The notes below the pieces were generated by a model. That model searched no databases. It was not told where the DNA came from and saw only the letters and a program-made list of their open reading frames with translations. Below, in pieces: positions 44,149 to 54,600 of a DNA stretch of 64,000 bases (position 1 is the first letter of the stretch; each line of letters begins with the position of its first letter). Source of the DNA: Chryseobacterium arachidis (lineage in GTDB: Bacteria > Bacteroidota > Bacteroidia > Flavobacteriales > Weeksellaceae); NCBI RefSeq assembly GCF_900129245.1, contig NZ_FQUT01000002.1:62001-126000 (forward strand), written 5' to 3'. A program made the position numbers and the translations under genes.

Positions 44149-44652
44149 TTAATTTAGTTTGTAAGTCTTAATTTTAGACTCATCAATATTATAATATTTA
44201 ACAACTGCATTATAGTCGCTTGTATCAACTGAAGTTGTACCTTTTCCAGCACTTGCCGGTACTAATACCACTCTAAAAACCTGATTGTTCAAATACGTTG
44301 AAGCCTCAGCAGCTGTCATTGTAGAAAGATCGAAACTAGGATCAATATAAATCTCTACTGTCTGAGAGTTAAACAGAGCATTATAATCAAGTTCTCTACC
44401 TCCTGACAAGAAATATGTTTTAGGGATAAGTTGCCAAGCATTACCATTCTCTACATCTCTTCTATATACTAAAACAACATCTGTCGATTCAATACCGATA
44501 GGCACTGTAAATCCGTAGTTATTAGCGCTTGTAAAAGATCCGGAAACATCTCTTGCCTGAGAATATGTATCGTAATCGGTGTCATCATCTTTACAGCTGA
44601 ATATAAATAAGCTTACAAAAGCTACGAGTAAAATTGGAAAAAATTTCTTCAT
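44149..44652 (-). CDS. hypothetical lipoprotein
   Basis: A 167-residue protein with signal peptide and lipobox FIFSC (C20), followed by an acidic DDDTDYD tract, the usual surface-export-like flavobacterial lipoprotein start. The body (TVPIGIESTDVVLVYRRDVENGNAWQLIPKTYFLS) looks beta-rich. I recall similar unnamed lipoproteins in Chryseobacterium. Convergent with ribA. Confidence 0.75.
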   Translation of the reverse strand: MKKFFPILLVAFVSLFIFSCKDDDTDYDTYSQARDVSGSFTSANNYGFTVPIGIESTDVVLVYRRDVENGNAWQLIPKTYFLSGGRELDYNALFNSQTVEIYIDPSFDLSTMTAAEASTYLNNQVFRVVLVPASAGKGTTSVDTSDYNAVVKYYNIDESKIKTYKLN

Positions 44653-44771
44653 TTTATAAAAGTTTAGTTGTTTATTATTTATAAGACGTATTCAAATCAT
44701 ATACCAAAAATTTCGAAAACATTGTTTTCATCATTTTTTTAATTGTATTTTTGTTCTTATTCAAAAAAATT

Positions 44772-46466
44772 ATGAAGAAACTGGTCTATACTTCCCTCTT
44801 TATATTCTTATTGTTAAGTTCAAAACTACCAGCTCAGTATCAGCCTAAAAATATTTCTAAAGAAGATCTTAAAAAGGCTCATCATTGGGTGAACAAAACC
44901 TATAAAAACCTTTCTCAGGATGAAAAACTGGGACAGCTTTTCATTGTTGCCCTTTACACTAATAAGGGTGAAAATGAGATCAATACAGTAAGAAATATTG
45001 TCGTTAATGATAAAATTGGCGGACTGATTTTAATGCAGGATGATGCCGCAAGAGAAATTAATCTTGTTAATGAATTCCAGCAAAAATCCAAAGTTCCGCT
45101 GATGATTGGGATGGATGCAGAATGGGGTGTTTTTCAGAGAATTGCAACAGCACATAAGTATCCCTGGGCCATGACTTTGGGAGCCATTCAGGACAAAAAT
45201 TTAATTTACCAGATGTCTGCCAAAATTGCAGAAGACTGTCACAGAATGGGGATTAATTGGGATTTTGCCCCAGTGGTTGATGTCAATACAAACCCCAATA
45301 ATCCGATCATCGGCAACAGAAGTTTCGGTTCTGAAGTAAAAAATGTTGTAAATTCGGCGATATCTTACGCGGATGGACTTCAGAATAATAATATTTTGGC
45401 AGCGATCAAACATTTTCCGGGACATGGTGATACCAGCGCAGACTCCCATTTAGATCTGCCTGTTGTTTCCCATAATTTAGAAAGATTAAACAATGTTGAA
45501 CTGTCACCTTTCAAAGAACTTATGCATAAAGGAATCGGCGGTGTGATGGTGGCACACTTGTACGTTCCTGCACTGGAATCTGGGAAAGGTATTCCTGCTT
45601 CGGTTTCTAAAAACATCATTACAGGTTTACTGAAAGATAAATTAGGTTATAAGGGATTAATCATCACCGATGCTTTAAATATGGGTGCTGTAGCCAATAA
45701 ATACAAACCGGGGGAATTAGATGCCTTGGCTTTTAAGGCGGGGAACGATATTATGCTATTCTCCCAAGGCGTGGCAAGCGGTAAAAAATTAATCCAACAA
45801 GCAATTGACAACGGAGAAATTTCCCAGTCCAGAGTGGAAGAAAGTGTGAAAAAAATTCTTTTAACCAAATATTTTTTAGGTCTAGAAAAATACACTCCGA
45901 AAAATCCTGAAAACATCAATTCAGATTTAAATAATAATTCTCATAAGGTGCTGGTTCAGAATTTATATTCCAATGCTTTAACTTTACTGAAAGATGAGAA
46001 AAAGCTACTTCCTATAAGCGGAAGACAAGTCTATTACGTTCCTTTGGAAGAGGCTCCTTATCAAACTTTTGCGGATCAGTTAGGTTCAAATATTATCATT
46101 AAAAAAGCGATTGACATCAGTACAATTCCTGCGAATTCTACCGTAATTATAGGTTTACACAAAGACAATTCAACGGCTTACAAACCTTATAAAATTTCGG
46201 ATGCTTCAAAAAAGATTATTAGTGATCTGGCAAAAAATCAGAATATTATCTTGAATGTTTTCGGTAGTGCTTATGCTTTGAAAGACATTGATATTTCTAA
46301 AATTTCGACGGTTTTGGTTTCTTATGAAAACAATGATGATTCTATGAACGCCACGGCCGATGCATTGAACGGAAAAACAAAAATCTGGGGCAGGCTTCCT
46401 GTCTTGGTTAATGATAAATTAAAAGCAGGAATGGGAATCGATCTGGCTCCAGCTACTGCCAAATAA
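44772..46466 (+). CDS. exported GH3 beta-N-acetylhexosaminidase-like glycosidase
   Basis: A 564-residue glycoside hydrolase family 3 protein. The ATG at 44772 gives a signal peptide (MKKLVYTSLF..., ending PAQ); seven earlier codons in frame are not used. The NagZ-type signature KHFPGHGDTSADSH marks the histidine acid/base loop, and the nucleophile aspartate is in ITDALNMGAV. A C-terminal (~365-560) GH3 C domain follows, which bacterial NagZ of the short type lacks. Probably cleaves peptidoglycan GlcNAc in the periplasm. No beta-lactamase-like extension. Confidence 0.9.
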   Translation: MKKLVYTSLFIFLLLSSKLPAQYQPKNISKEDLKKAHHWVNKTYKNLSQDEKLGQLFIVALYTNKGENEINTVRNIVVNDKIGGLILMQDDAAREINLVNEFQQKSKVPLMIGMDAEWGVFQRIATAHKYPWAMTLGAIQDKNLIYQMSAKIAEDCHRMGINWDFAPVVDVNTNPNNPIIGNRSFGSEVKNVVNSAISYADGLQNNNILAAIKHFPGHGDTSADSHLDLPVVSHNLERLNNVELSPFKELMHKGIGGVMVAHLYVPALESGKGIPASVSKNIITGLLKDKLGYKGLIITDALNMGAVANKYKPGELDALAFKAGNDIMLFSQGVASGKKLIQQAIDNGEISQSRVEESVKKILLTKYFLGLEKYTPKNPENINSDLNNNSHKVLVQNLYSNALTLLKDEKKLLPISGRQVYYVPLEEAPYQTFADQLGSNIIIKKAIDISTIPANSTVIIGLHKDNSTAYKPYKISDASKKIISDLAKNQNIILNVFGSAYALKDIDISKISTVLVSYENNDDSMNATADALNGKTKIWGRLPVLVNDKLKAGMGIDLAPATAK

Positions 46467-46504
46467 CGTGTAAGTATTTAACACATCAAAACAACAATAA
46501 ACGA

Positions 46505-47653
46505 ATGAAAATAGGCATACTTTGCTATCCAACATACGGCGGAAGCGGAATCGTGGCAACAGAATTGGGAATGTCGCTGGCCAATAAAGGTTACGAGGTT
46601 CACTTCATCAGCAACGCGCTTCCCGCAAGATTAGACATTACGAATCCAAATATTTTCTTTCACAGGGTAAATGTCCAGACGTATCCGCTTTTCCAGTATC
46701 AGCCTTATGATATTGCACTGAGCTCGATGATTTACCGTGTTGTGAACCTTTATAAACTGGATTTACTTCATGCGCATTATGCGATTCCTTACGCGTATGC
46801 AGCATTTACGGCAAAACAAATGCTGCGGGAAGACAACAACGATATTCCTTTGGTAACAACTCTTCACGGAACAGATATTACTTTGGTTGGTCAGCACCCA
46901 AGCTACAAGCACGCAGTGGAATTCTCTATTAATCAATCAGATGCGATCACCTCCGTTTCTGAAAGCCTGAAAAGAGATACATTGCAGTTCTTCAAGATCA
47001 AAAAAGAAATTCAGGTAATTACCAATTTCATTGACAATTCTGAGTTTGACGAATGCAACGAATGCCAGAGAACACAATTTGCCAATCCGGATGAGAAGAT
47101 CTTAATCCACGTTTCGAATTTACGCCCGGTAAAACGTGTGGATGAAGTGTTGCAGATCTTTAAAAATGTTGAAAAAAAGGTAAAATCTAAATTAATTATT
47201 ATCGGCGAAGGTCCTGATATGGAAAAAATCAATCAGTTTTTGGAAGAAAACCCTGAGCTGATTTCGAAGATTCGTCTTTTAGGAAAAGTGAATGATTTAT
47301 ACCGAATTCTTCAGCTTTCCGACGTTTTTTTATTGCCTTCCGAACAGGAAAGTTTCGGTTTGGCAGCATTGGAAGCAATGGCTGCTAATACGCCTGTCAT
47401 CAGTTCAAATGCCGGAGGGATTCCCGAGGTAAACATTCAGGGGGAAACCGGATTTTTGGCAGAAATAGGAAATGTGGAAGCCATGAGTAATTATTGTATC
47501 AAACTATTGAGCAATGATGAACTTTTGACCGAAATGAAGCAAAATGCTAAAGAACAGGCGATAAAATTCGATCTGAAAAATATTCTCCCTATCTACGAGG
47601 AAATGTACAGAACCACCATCGAAAAATTCAAAAACGAGCTGACAAAAGCATAG
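46505..47653 (+). CDS. bshA: N-acetyl-alpha-D-glucosaminyl L-malate synthase BshA
   Basis: A 382-residue GT4 glycosyltransferase, first step of bacillithiol synthesis (UDP-GlcNAc plus malate). The start GILCYPTYGGSGIVATELG is the BshA signature. Further blocks are LVTTLHGTDITLVGQHP, VSNLRPVKRVDEV, PSEQESFGLAALEAMA and SNAGGIPEV. The family is well conserved in flavobacteria and Bacillus. Thirty-eight bp after the GH3 gene; terminator at 47676. Confidence 0.95.
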   Translation: MKIGILCYPTYGGSGIVATELGMSLANKGYEVHFISNALPARLDITNPNIFFHRVNVQTYPLFQYQPYDIALSSMIYRVVNLYKLDLLHAHYAIPYAYAAFTAKQMLREDNNDIPLVTTLHGTDITLVGQHPSYKHAVEFSINQSDAITSVSESLKRDTLQFFKIKKEIQVITNFIDNSEFDECNECQRTQFANPDEKILIHVSNLRPVKRVDEVLQIFKNVEKKVKSKLIIIGEGPDMEKINQFLEENPELISKIRLLGKVNDLYRILQLSDVFLLPSEQESFGLAALEAMAANTPVISSNAGGIPEVNIQGETGFLAEIGNVEAMSNYCIKLLSNDELLTEMKQNAKEQAIKFDLKNILPIYEEMYRTTIEKFKNELTKA

Positions 47654-47675
47654 CTTTTTGTTTAAATAAAGATAA

Positions 47676-47710
47676 AAAGGCAGTTTTCAACTCATGATAA
47701 CTGCTTTTTT
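47676..47710 (+). terminator. terminator of bshA
   Basis: AAAGGCAGTT / AACTGCTTTTTT stem with a 13-nt loop. Confidence 0.8.
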
Positions 47711-47864
47711 TATGTTAATCATTGAAAGACATCAATCTATTAATATTTTTCACACAAATATCGAATTTAATTAAAGCTGTCAATCTATTTTCCATATTCA
47801 ACAAACAAAATACCATATCAATCTGATTTTTAAACATTTGAAACAAATCGAAACAATTTTATTT

Positions 47865-47872
47865 TATATTTG
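47865..47872 (+). promoter_or_regulatory. -7 element upstream of the DUF2851 gene
   Basis: TATATTTG matches TAnnTTTG 12 bp before the chosen ATG; the TTG inside it is thus not a start. Confidence 0.45.
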
Positions 47873-47884
47873 TTTAAAACATTT

Positions 47885-49159
47885 ATGACTGAAAAATTGC
47901 TTCAATACCTCTGGAACTATAAAGTGTTCACCCATTTCGACTTCAAAGATCTCGAAGGAAATTCCGTTGAAGTATTGGATTTCGGAAAATGGAATACGAA
48001 TTCGGGGCCGGATTTTTTAACTGCGAAAATTAAAATCAGCAATATCATTTTAGCCGGAAATATAGAGTTTCACGTAAAATCCTCAGACTGGATTTTTCAC
48101 AACCATTCCCAAGATCCGAATTATCAAAATATTATCCTTCATGTTGTTTTTCAAAATGACTGTGAAATAGAGGAACTGAAAAATAAAAATGTTCCGACCT
48201 TACAACTAAGGAATCATATTGATGAAAATATCATGTGGAAATATGAAAAATTAATCAGTGGAAATCAATTTATAGCCTGTGAAAATATTTTTAATACGAA
48301 AAAAATTCCCATAAATTTTCACGAAGAAAATGTCTTAAAAAGATTAGAAGAAAAATCTGTGGAATTTGAAAACAGCCTGTCGCAATTTAAAAATAATTTT
48401 GAAGCTATTTTGTTTCATTCCCTCGCCTATTCCTTTGGCCTGAAAGTCAATGCTTATATTTTCAGGCAAATTGCAGAAAGTATTGACTTTACGGTCATCA
48501 ATAAAATCCGACAAAATGAAACCCAGCTTGAAGCTTTATTTTTCGGAATTTCCGGCTGGCTTGAAACTCCAGAAGACCAGCACATGAAAATCTGGAAGCG
48601 TGAATTTGATTTCCTTACCTCGAAATTCAATATTTCAGGATTAAAATTTCATCCTAAATTTCTGAGATTACGGCCACCGAATTTTCCAACAATTCGTTTG
48701 TCGCAATTGGCGAGCCTCTACCATCAGCACCAAAATCTGTTTTCAAAAATTATCAATAGTAAAAATGCAGAAGAGCTTTTTAAACTTTTTAAAAATATAA
48801 AAGCTTCGGTATATTGGGATAACCATTACAATTTCGGGAAAATATCCACCGTTGATCAGCCAAAAATTCTTTCTAAAGATTTTATTGAATTAATTATTCT
48901 AAATACCATTTTACCTTTAAAATATACTTATCACAAATATCATCATGAAGAAATTGCGGATGAAATTCTAAGTTTTTATCACCATCTTTCGTTTGAAAAA
49001 AATTCGGTTACCGACGGTTGGAAAAAATTAGGACTGAAACCTAAAACGGCTTTGGAAAGCCAGAGTCTTATTTATCATTTTAAAAATTCCTGTGAAGAAA
49101 AAAATTGCTTAAATTGCGGTATTGGATTTAAAATTTTAAAAGAACCTTCAAATGCTTGA
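47885..49159 (+). CDS. DUF2851 family protein
   Basis: A 424-residue soluble protein of the DUF2851 family: it begins MTEKLLQYLWNYKVF and carries VLDFGKWNTNSGPDFLTAKI and GNIEFHVKSSDW. Some members look nuclease-like (the GPDFLxAKI...GNIEFHV layout resembles a PD-(D/E)xK core), but function is not established. A cluster of cysteines near the end (CEEKNCLNCG) may bind metal. The frame opens with a TTG inside the promoter at 47870; the ATG at 47885 is preferred. Its stop overlaps the next gene by 8 bp. Confidence 0.85.
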   Translation: MTEKLLQYLWNYKVFTHFDFKDLEGNSVEVLDFGKWNTNSGPDFLTAKIKISNIILAGNIEFHVKSSDWIFHNHSQDPNYQNIILHVVFQNDCEIEELKNKNVPTLQLRNHIDENIMWKYEKLISGNQFIACENIFNTKKIPINFHEENVLKRLEEKSVEFENSLSQFKNNFEAILFHSLAYSFGLKVNAYIFRQIAESIDFTVINKIRQNETQLEALFFGISGWLETPEDQHMKIWKREFDFLTSKFNISGLKFHPKFLRLRPPNFPTIRLSQLASLYHQHQNLFSKIINSKNAEELFKLFKNIKASVYWDNHYNFGKISTVDQPKILSKDFIELIILNTILPLKYTYHKYHHEEIADEILSFYHHLSFEKNSVTDGWKKLGLKPKTALESQSLIYHFKNSCEEKNCLNCGIGFKILKEPSNA

Positions 49160-49373
49160 TAATATCCGCCACAAAATGGAAAGAGAATGGTTCGGTGTCT
49201 TAACAAGAACCGGAGCAAAATTGGGGATTCCTGTTTCTAAACTGAGAGTATTTTTTATTTATTCTACGTTTGCTACAGCCGGTTTCTTCTTTTTAATCTA
49301 TCTTGGGCTGGCATTTACTCTTTGGGTAAAAGATATTTTCATTACCCGAAGGCCTAATGTTTTTGATTTATAA
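49152..49373 (+). CDS. PspC domain-containing small membrane protein
   Basis: A 73-residue PspC-type protein. The short N-terminal amphipathic part (REWFGVLTRTGAKLGIPVSKLRVFF) is followed by a membrane helix (~38-57). PspC domains take part in envelope stress responses. It overlaps the DUF2851 gene by 8 bp and ends one base before the GNAT start, so the three are one unit. Confidence 0.85.
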   Translation: MLDNIRHKMEREWFGVLTRTGAKLGIPVSKLRVFFIYSTFATAGFFFLIYLGLAFTLWVKDIFITRRPNVFDL

Positions 49374-49374
49374 C

Positions 49375-49887
49375 ATGGAATTTCTACAGATTACTTCGCC
49401 GGAAGATTACAGAGTTCAGGAAATATTTCATTCATACTGCAGCACTTTCCCCGAAGATGAAAGAAGGGATCAGGATAAATTTTTTATTCTTTTTTCAAAT
49501 CCGAAAGTGAAAATTATTTCGGTACTGCATGAGGCAAAGAATATCGGCTACCTCATCATCTGGGAATTGAGTCATTTTACTTTTGTGGAGCATTTTGAAG
49601 TCTTCGCTGAGTTTAGAAGTCAGAAATTAGGCTCGTACATCACCCGATACTTATTCGAAAATTATCCAAAAATCATTTTGGAAATTGAGCCTGAACATTT
49701 AGGCGACGATGCCCGGAGACGCTATTCTTTTTATCAGCGCAACGGCTTCCACCTTATTGATGAAATGTATGTGCAGCCCAGCTACGGAAAAAGTAAAAAA
49801 CCTTTGGATCTATGGTTGCTGGCGAATTATTCCCCTGAAAATGTAAAGGAGGTTAAAGATGAAATTTACGATATCGTCTATCATTAA
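49375..49887 (+). CDS. GNAT family N-acetyltransferase
   Basis: A 170-residue GNAT-fold protein. Motif A is FAEFRSQKLGSYITRYLF and the C-terminal half has RRRYSFYQRNGFHLID. The ATG at 49375 lies one base after the PspC stop and is preferred to an in-frame start six codons earlier within the PspC gene. Substrate unknown. Confidence 0.82.
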   Translation: MEFLQITSPEDYRVQEIFHSYCSTFPEDERRDQDKFFILFSNPKVKIISVLHEAKNIGYLIIWELSHFTFVEHFEVFAEFRSQKLGSYITRYLFENYPKIILEIEPEHLGDDARRRYSFYQRNGFHLIDEMYVQPSYGKSKKPLDLWLLANYSPENVKEVKDEIYDIVYH

Positions 49888-49893
49888 AATACA

Positions 49894-49920
49894 ATCCGAA
49901 GTTAAGGCTTCGGATTTTTT
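49894..49920. terminator. bidirectional terminator
   Basis: ATCCGAAG / CTTCGGAT with a 6-nt loop and T run, between the convergent GNAT gene and the CarboxypepD_reg gene whose stop it touches. Confidence 0.8.
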
Positions 49921-50701
49921 ATGGTGTATTTAATTTGCTTTCCTTTATTCTCTGGACATAGACAGGAATGGCCTCGTCCATTCTGGATAGAGCTCCGGTC
50001 AGATTTTTTGCTCTCACAAAAGTGCGTACCTGCGGATAGCTTTCAAATGCAAACCCTATAAATTCTGATATTCTTTCTTTCGGAATTCCCAATTTTGTAA
50101 AATAATCATCCTCTACCCTGTTTCTTATCCATGAAATATCTTCCTGAAGATCATCATATCTGTATTGCCGCTTCATTCTCCTTGCATCGCCACTTATCAG
50201 ATCATACAATCCCTGGACATTCAGATTTCCCAAAAGAATCGGAAGTAAAACCTGTCCTACTTTTGCAGGTTCTTCTCTCATCTTCCCAACAGGTTCCGGA
50301 AGTCCCACCGCATCTTTTACGATTTGCCCTTTATCCGTCTTTGCCACTGCTTTAGAATCTTTCGTAAGATCTCCGGTAATTCTGGAAAGCTCTACTTCTT
50401 CAATTTCCTGTATAATCCTGATTAAAACAATATTTAATTCTTTATTTAAACCATAACTTGCTTTTATGGAAGCTCTTTCATATCCTGATCTTAAAAATCT
50501 GATTTCGTCATCAGCCGCAGCATTGATCGAAAAAGTACCATCCTGCAGGCTGAGTGTTTTCTCGTTTGTGGAAATATTGATGATGGTAACAGCGGGCAAC
50601 AGCATTCCGTCCTCATTGGTAATTTTTCCCCTGATCGTTTGTGAGGAAAATGTATTAAATAATAAAACCAAGAACAGAATTAAAACTTTTAATTTTCCCA
50701 T
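49919..50701 (-). CDS. CarboxypepD_reg-like domain protein (paralogue 1)
   Basis: A 260-residue exported protein. A signal peptide (~1-20) is followed by a carboxypeptidase regulatory-like Ig domain (IRGKITNEDGMLLPAVTIINIST, residues 23-45) and a helical C-terminal half with KRQYRYDDLQEDISWIRNRVEDDYFTKLGIP. Such domains occur at the N-terminus of SusC/TonB receptors but here no barrel follows. The next gene upstream is its tandem paralogue. Confidence 0.85.
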   Translation of the reverse strand: MGKLKVLILFLVLLFNTFSSQTIRGKITNEDGMLLPAVTIINISTNEKTLSLQDGTFSINAAADDEIRFLRSGYERASIKASYGLNKELNIVLIRIIQEIEEVELSRITGDLTKDSKAVAKTDKGQIVKDAVGLPEPVGKMREEPAKVGQVLLPILLGNLNVQGLYDLISGDARRMKRQYRYDDLQEDISWIRNRVEDDYFTKLGIPKERISEFIGFAFESYPQVRTFVRAKNLTGALSRMDEAIPVYVQRIKESKLNTP

Positions 50702-50726
50702 TGATTATTATTCAGAAGATGTATCA

Positions 50727-51473
50727 TTATTTTTGAGTCTGGGGAGCCCTGTAAGATGAAACACGAATCAGGACAGCTCTTTGGAACCTCATGAGATCAC
50801 CATCACTGCAGAATCCGTATTTTAAGATTTTCTTTCTTTCAAAGCCTCCTGAAAGCACATAGTAAATGAAATGTTCGATAAGGGGCTTTTCAATTTTTAA
50901 ATCTGTGAAATATTTTTCTCCCAAAGCATATTTCAAATAATTTGCAAAATCTACATCGTCCCATTTATTTTTTACCTTTCCGATAGAAAAGCCCTGCCCT
51001 TTCGGCTGTACAAATTCTCCCGGTCTTGCGGCCAAAACTCTAGGATCAGATGGTTGAGACATATATGCCGCAAGATCACTCTTCAGTTTTTGCACTTTTC
51101 TTGGAGGGTTAAGATTTTTAGTATCGATTTCGATATCTCCTGTGATACCTTTTTTAATTTCAACCTCAGCAATTAAAGTGGAAGCACGAATTAAAGTAAT
51201 ATTAATAGGAGAACTCATATTTTCTTTGGTCACTTTTTTATTGGCACGTTCAAAACCCGGCTTTACAAAGCGAAGCTCATCCCCCGCTCTTCCCAAAATC
51301 ATGAAATGTCCGTCACGATTAGTCGCCACCCTTTCGTCGGTTCTAATATTAATCACTGTAACATCTGGAATTTCATCATTATGTTCCGAGATAGTTTTCC
51401 CGAAGATATACTCCTGAGCGTGGATGTTGATAAAAAACACGAAAGAAAAGAAAAAGAATAGTTTAAGCTTCAC
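50727..51473 (-). CDS. CarboxypepD_reg-like domain protein (paralogue 2)
   Basis: A 248-residue exported protein with signal peptide (~1-19) and the same layout as its neighbour: regulatory-like domain (IFGKTISEHNDEIPDVTVINIRT) then a helical C-terminal part with NKWDDVDFANYLKYALGEKYFTDLKIEKP. The two genes are 25 bp apart, evidently a tandem duplication. Possibly outer-membrane or periplasmic scaffold; no function is established. Confidence 0.85.
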   Translation of the reverse strand: MKLKLFFFFSFVFFINIHAQEYIFGKTISEHNDEIPDVTVINIRTDERVATNRDGHFMILGRAGDELRFVKPGFERANKKVTKENMSSPINITLIRASTLIAEVEIKKGITGDIEIDTKNLNPPRKVQKLKSDLAAYMSQPSDPRVLAARPGEFVQPKGQGFSIGKVKNKWDDVDFANYLKYALGEKYFTDLKIEKPLIEHFIYYVLSGGFERKKILKYGFCSDGDLMRFQRAVLIRVSSYRAPQTQK

Positions 51474-51654
51474 AGGTTATTTTTTATAAAGCAAAACTAA
51501 AATTATTTTTACATATTACGGTAAGTTTAACCACAGTTAACGTGTTTTAGGATTTATTTTTAAATTTTGTTTTCAAAACTGTTAAATACTACACCCAATT
51601 TGTTAAAATTAACCTTAAAATTTAGCTAAATTGCAGGTTCAATTCTATTCAATA

Positions 51655-54600
51655 ATGCAAAATTCTTATACAGTGATCAACGCTTCTGCAGGCTCGGGGA
51701 AAACTTATGCCCTTGTTCAGCGACTGTTGATGATCTGTCTTCGATATCCAAACCAACAGCAGTCGATCCGGAATATTCTGGCTCTTACCTTTACCAATAA
51801 GGCTGCCAACGAAATGAAAGAAAGGATTTTATCATGGTTGGGAAATTTTTCTAAAGAGAATTTTGCAGAAAACGGAGACTTAAAAAATATTCAGAAAGCT
51901 TTTGAACAAGAAGGTTTAAAAATAACGATTGACGAGCTGCATCAGCGTGCAAAAAAAATGCTGGATTACGTGCTTCACAATTATTCTACATTGAATATCG
52001 GGACGATTGACCGCTTCAACTCCCGGCTTGTAAGAAGCTTTTCCTACGAATTAGGCTTGGCAAAAAATTTCAATCTCGAAATTGAAGCAGAACCTTTCCT
52101 TATTGAAGCAGTTGATAAAATGCTGGATCAGATCGGAGAAAACGAAACGATTTCTAATTCTTTTATGGATTATGTGGATTACAGCCTTGAGAATAATGAA
52201 AGAATTAATTTAAACAAAAACCTGTACGATTCGGCGAAAGAATTTGTAAAAGATATCCATTACGAACATCTTAAAAACAATAAAGATTTCGATGATACCA
52301 ATTACGAACACATTAAAAATACACTCCGAAAAGAGATTGTACTGAATAAAAAGAAAGCGATAGAACTTGCGACCCAGTCGCTAGAATTATTTAAATCAAG
52401 AAATATTGAGATTGAAGATTTCGCGCAGGGAAAAAACGGAATCGGAGGCTTTTTTACAAAAGTTCTGGATTTTTACCACCAGAAAAGACCGGGATTTCCT
52501 TTTCCCACGACTGCAGAAGAATCTGTAGTGAATAATTACCGAAAAGGAGCTTCGGCAAAATCGAAAAGTAAAGAATCTGAAATATTTGAAATTCTTGATC
52601 AATTGCTGGATAACAGAATGCAATTGATTCTTCTTTATATCGAAACCCAGAAAAAAGAGAAAATTTTATCGGCGCTTCTGCCTTTAAAAGTGAACAAAGA
52701 TATTCAGGATGAACTGAAAAAAATTGAAGAGGAAAATGATCTAATCCTACTTTCTAAATTCAATATTTTAATTAACGAAAACCTGAAAGATGAACCTTCG
52801 GCCTTTATTTATGAAAAAGTAGGCTCCCAGTTTCAGCATTATTTCTTTGATGAATTTCAGGATACTTCGGAGCTGCAGTGGCAGAATTTTCTTCCTTTAA
52901 GAGATCATGCGGTGTCTACAGAAAATACCTCATTTACGCTGGTGGGCGACCCTAAACAGAGTATCTACCGTTTTCGTGGCGGGGAAAGTAAGCTCATGCT
53001 GGATATCATCAACAAAAAAGAATTTTCTCCCAAACAGGCTGATCTGTTGGTTCTGAAAGACAATTGGCGAAGTGCACAAAATATTGTTCAGTTTAATAAT
53101 GATCTGTATAAATTTCATTCTGAAATTTTAGCCGAAGAGCACAAAAATATTTTCGGAACCGATGCGGAACAAACCCCTAAATCTTCTATCGAAGGCCGTG
53201 TAAAAGTAAATCTTATTGAGAATTTGACCAATGAAGATTTTTATACTGATACTTCCGAAAAAATGCGAAAAGATATTCAGGAAAGTCTGGATAACGGTTT
53301 TAAATTTTCTGATATTACGATCCTTTGCCGTGGAAATTTTGATATTTTCAGCTACTCTCAAAAATTAGGTAATCTGAAAGTCAATTATAAAGGTGAAGAA
53401 ACGAATATTAAAACCATTTCCGACAAAGGACTTACCTTAGAATTATCAAATACCTTAAAAGCCGTCATTGAATTTCTGAAATGGGAAACCAATCCGAAAA
53501 ACAGACCGAATCTGATCATGATGATGTATTATCTGAACCAGCTGGAGAGAATCAGAATGGCAGATTTTACTTTGGAAATGAAAGAAATCTTGGCGATTGA
53601 AACGCATGAAGGGATTCTTCAGTTTATACAGCAGAAATATGCTCTGCACCTGAAACAGGATCATTTCCCGAGATTTAATTTGTATAATTTTGTGGAATAC
53701 TACATCAATGAATTTTCAGTAGAGCATAAAGAAACGGATTTCCTTCTGAATTTTCTTGAAATGCTGTTCAACTTTACTCAAAATGCAGGGGCCAGCACAA
53801 AAGAATTTTTAAAATACTGGGACGAAGAAGCTTCTACCTACACGATTCAGGCTTCAGAAAATATCGATGCGATACAGATTATGACCATTCATAAGGCAAA
53901 AGGTTTGGAGTTCCCCATTGTTTTTATCCCAATGATGAATAAAAACCGTGATGCAGAATTTACGAATTGGTTTGAAACCTCTAATGACAGCCCTTTGAAG
54001 TCTGTAAACATCAATCAATTCAGTAAAAATCTGGAAGTTTATGATGAAGAAATCGAAATATTTAACAAATTAAATTCTTATAAAAACCTTGTTGACCGAT
54101 TGTGCCTGCAATATGTGGCAACGACAAGGCCTGTGGAACAATTGTTCTTTTATATTCAGAAAGCCAATAAAACTTCCAATAATCTGGAACTGCTGGAATT
54201 TCTTCAGTCCAAAAATCCTGAAAGCTTGGATGAGTTTGATCTGTATGAGGTGAATCCTGAAATGCTGAAAAAACATTCAAAACATAAAACGTCACATTTC
54301 GAAACCAGAGATATCCAAAACCTCAAAAATATAGACGAAAAAAGTACTTCGATAAAAATTGCCACGCCTTCCAAAAATTATCAGGTAAGAAATGAGAAAG
54401 TAAGAATCGGGCTTTTCGTCCATGAGCTGCTTTCCCAGATTAATACAGCTAAAGATATTAGTAAAGTTTTGGAACGTTATGTCCTGGAAGGGCAAATCAC
54501 CATCGAAGAAAGAGCAACCATTGAACTGGATCTCCTGCAAATTATTGAAACCTATTCTGAGTTTTTTGATGAAAAATGGGAAGTGATCAATGAAAAAGAT

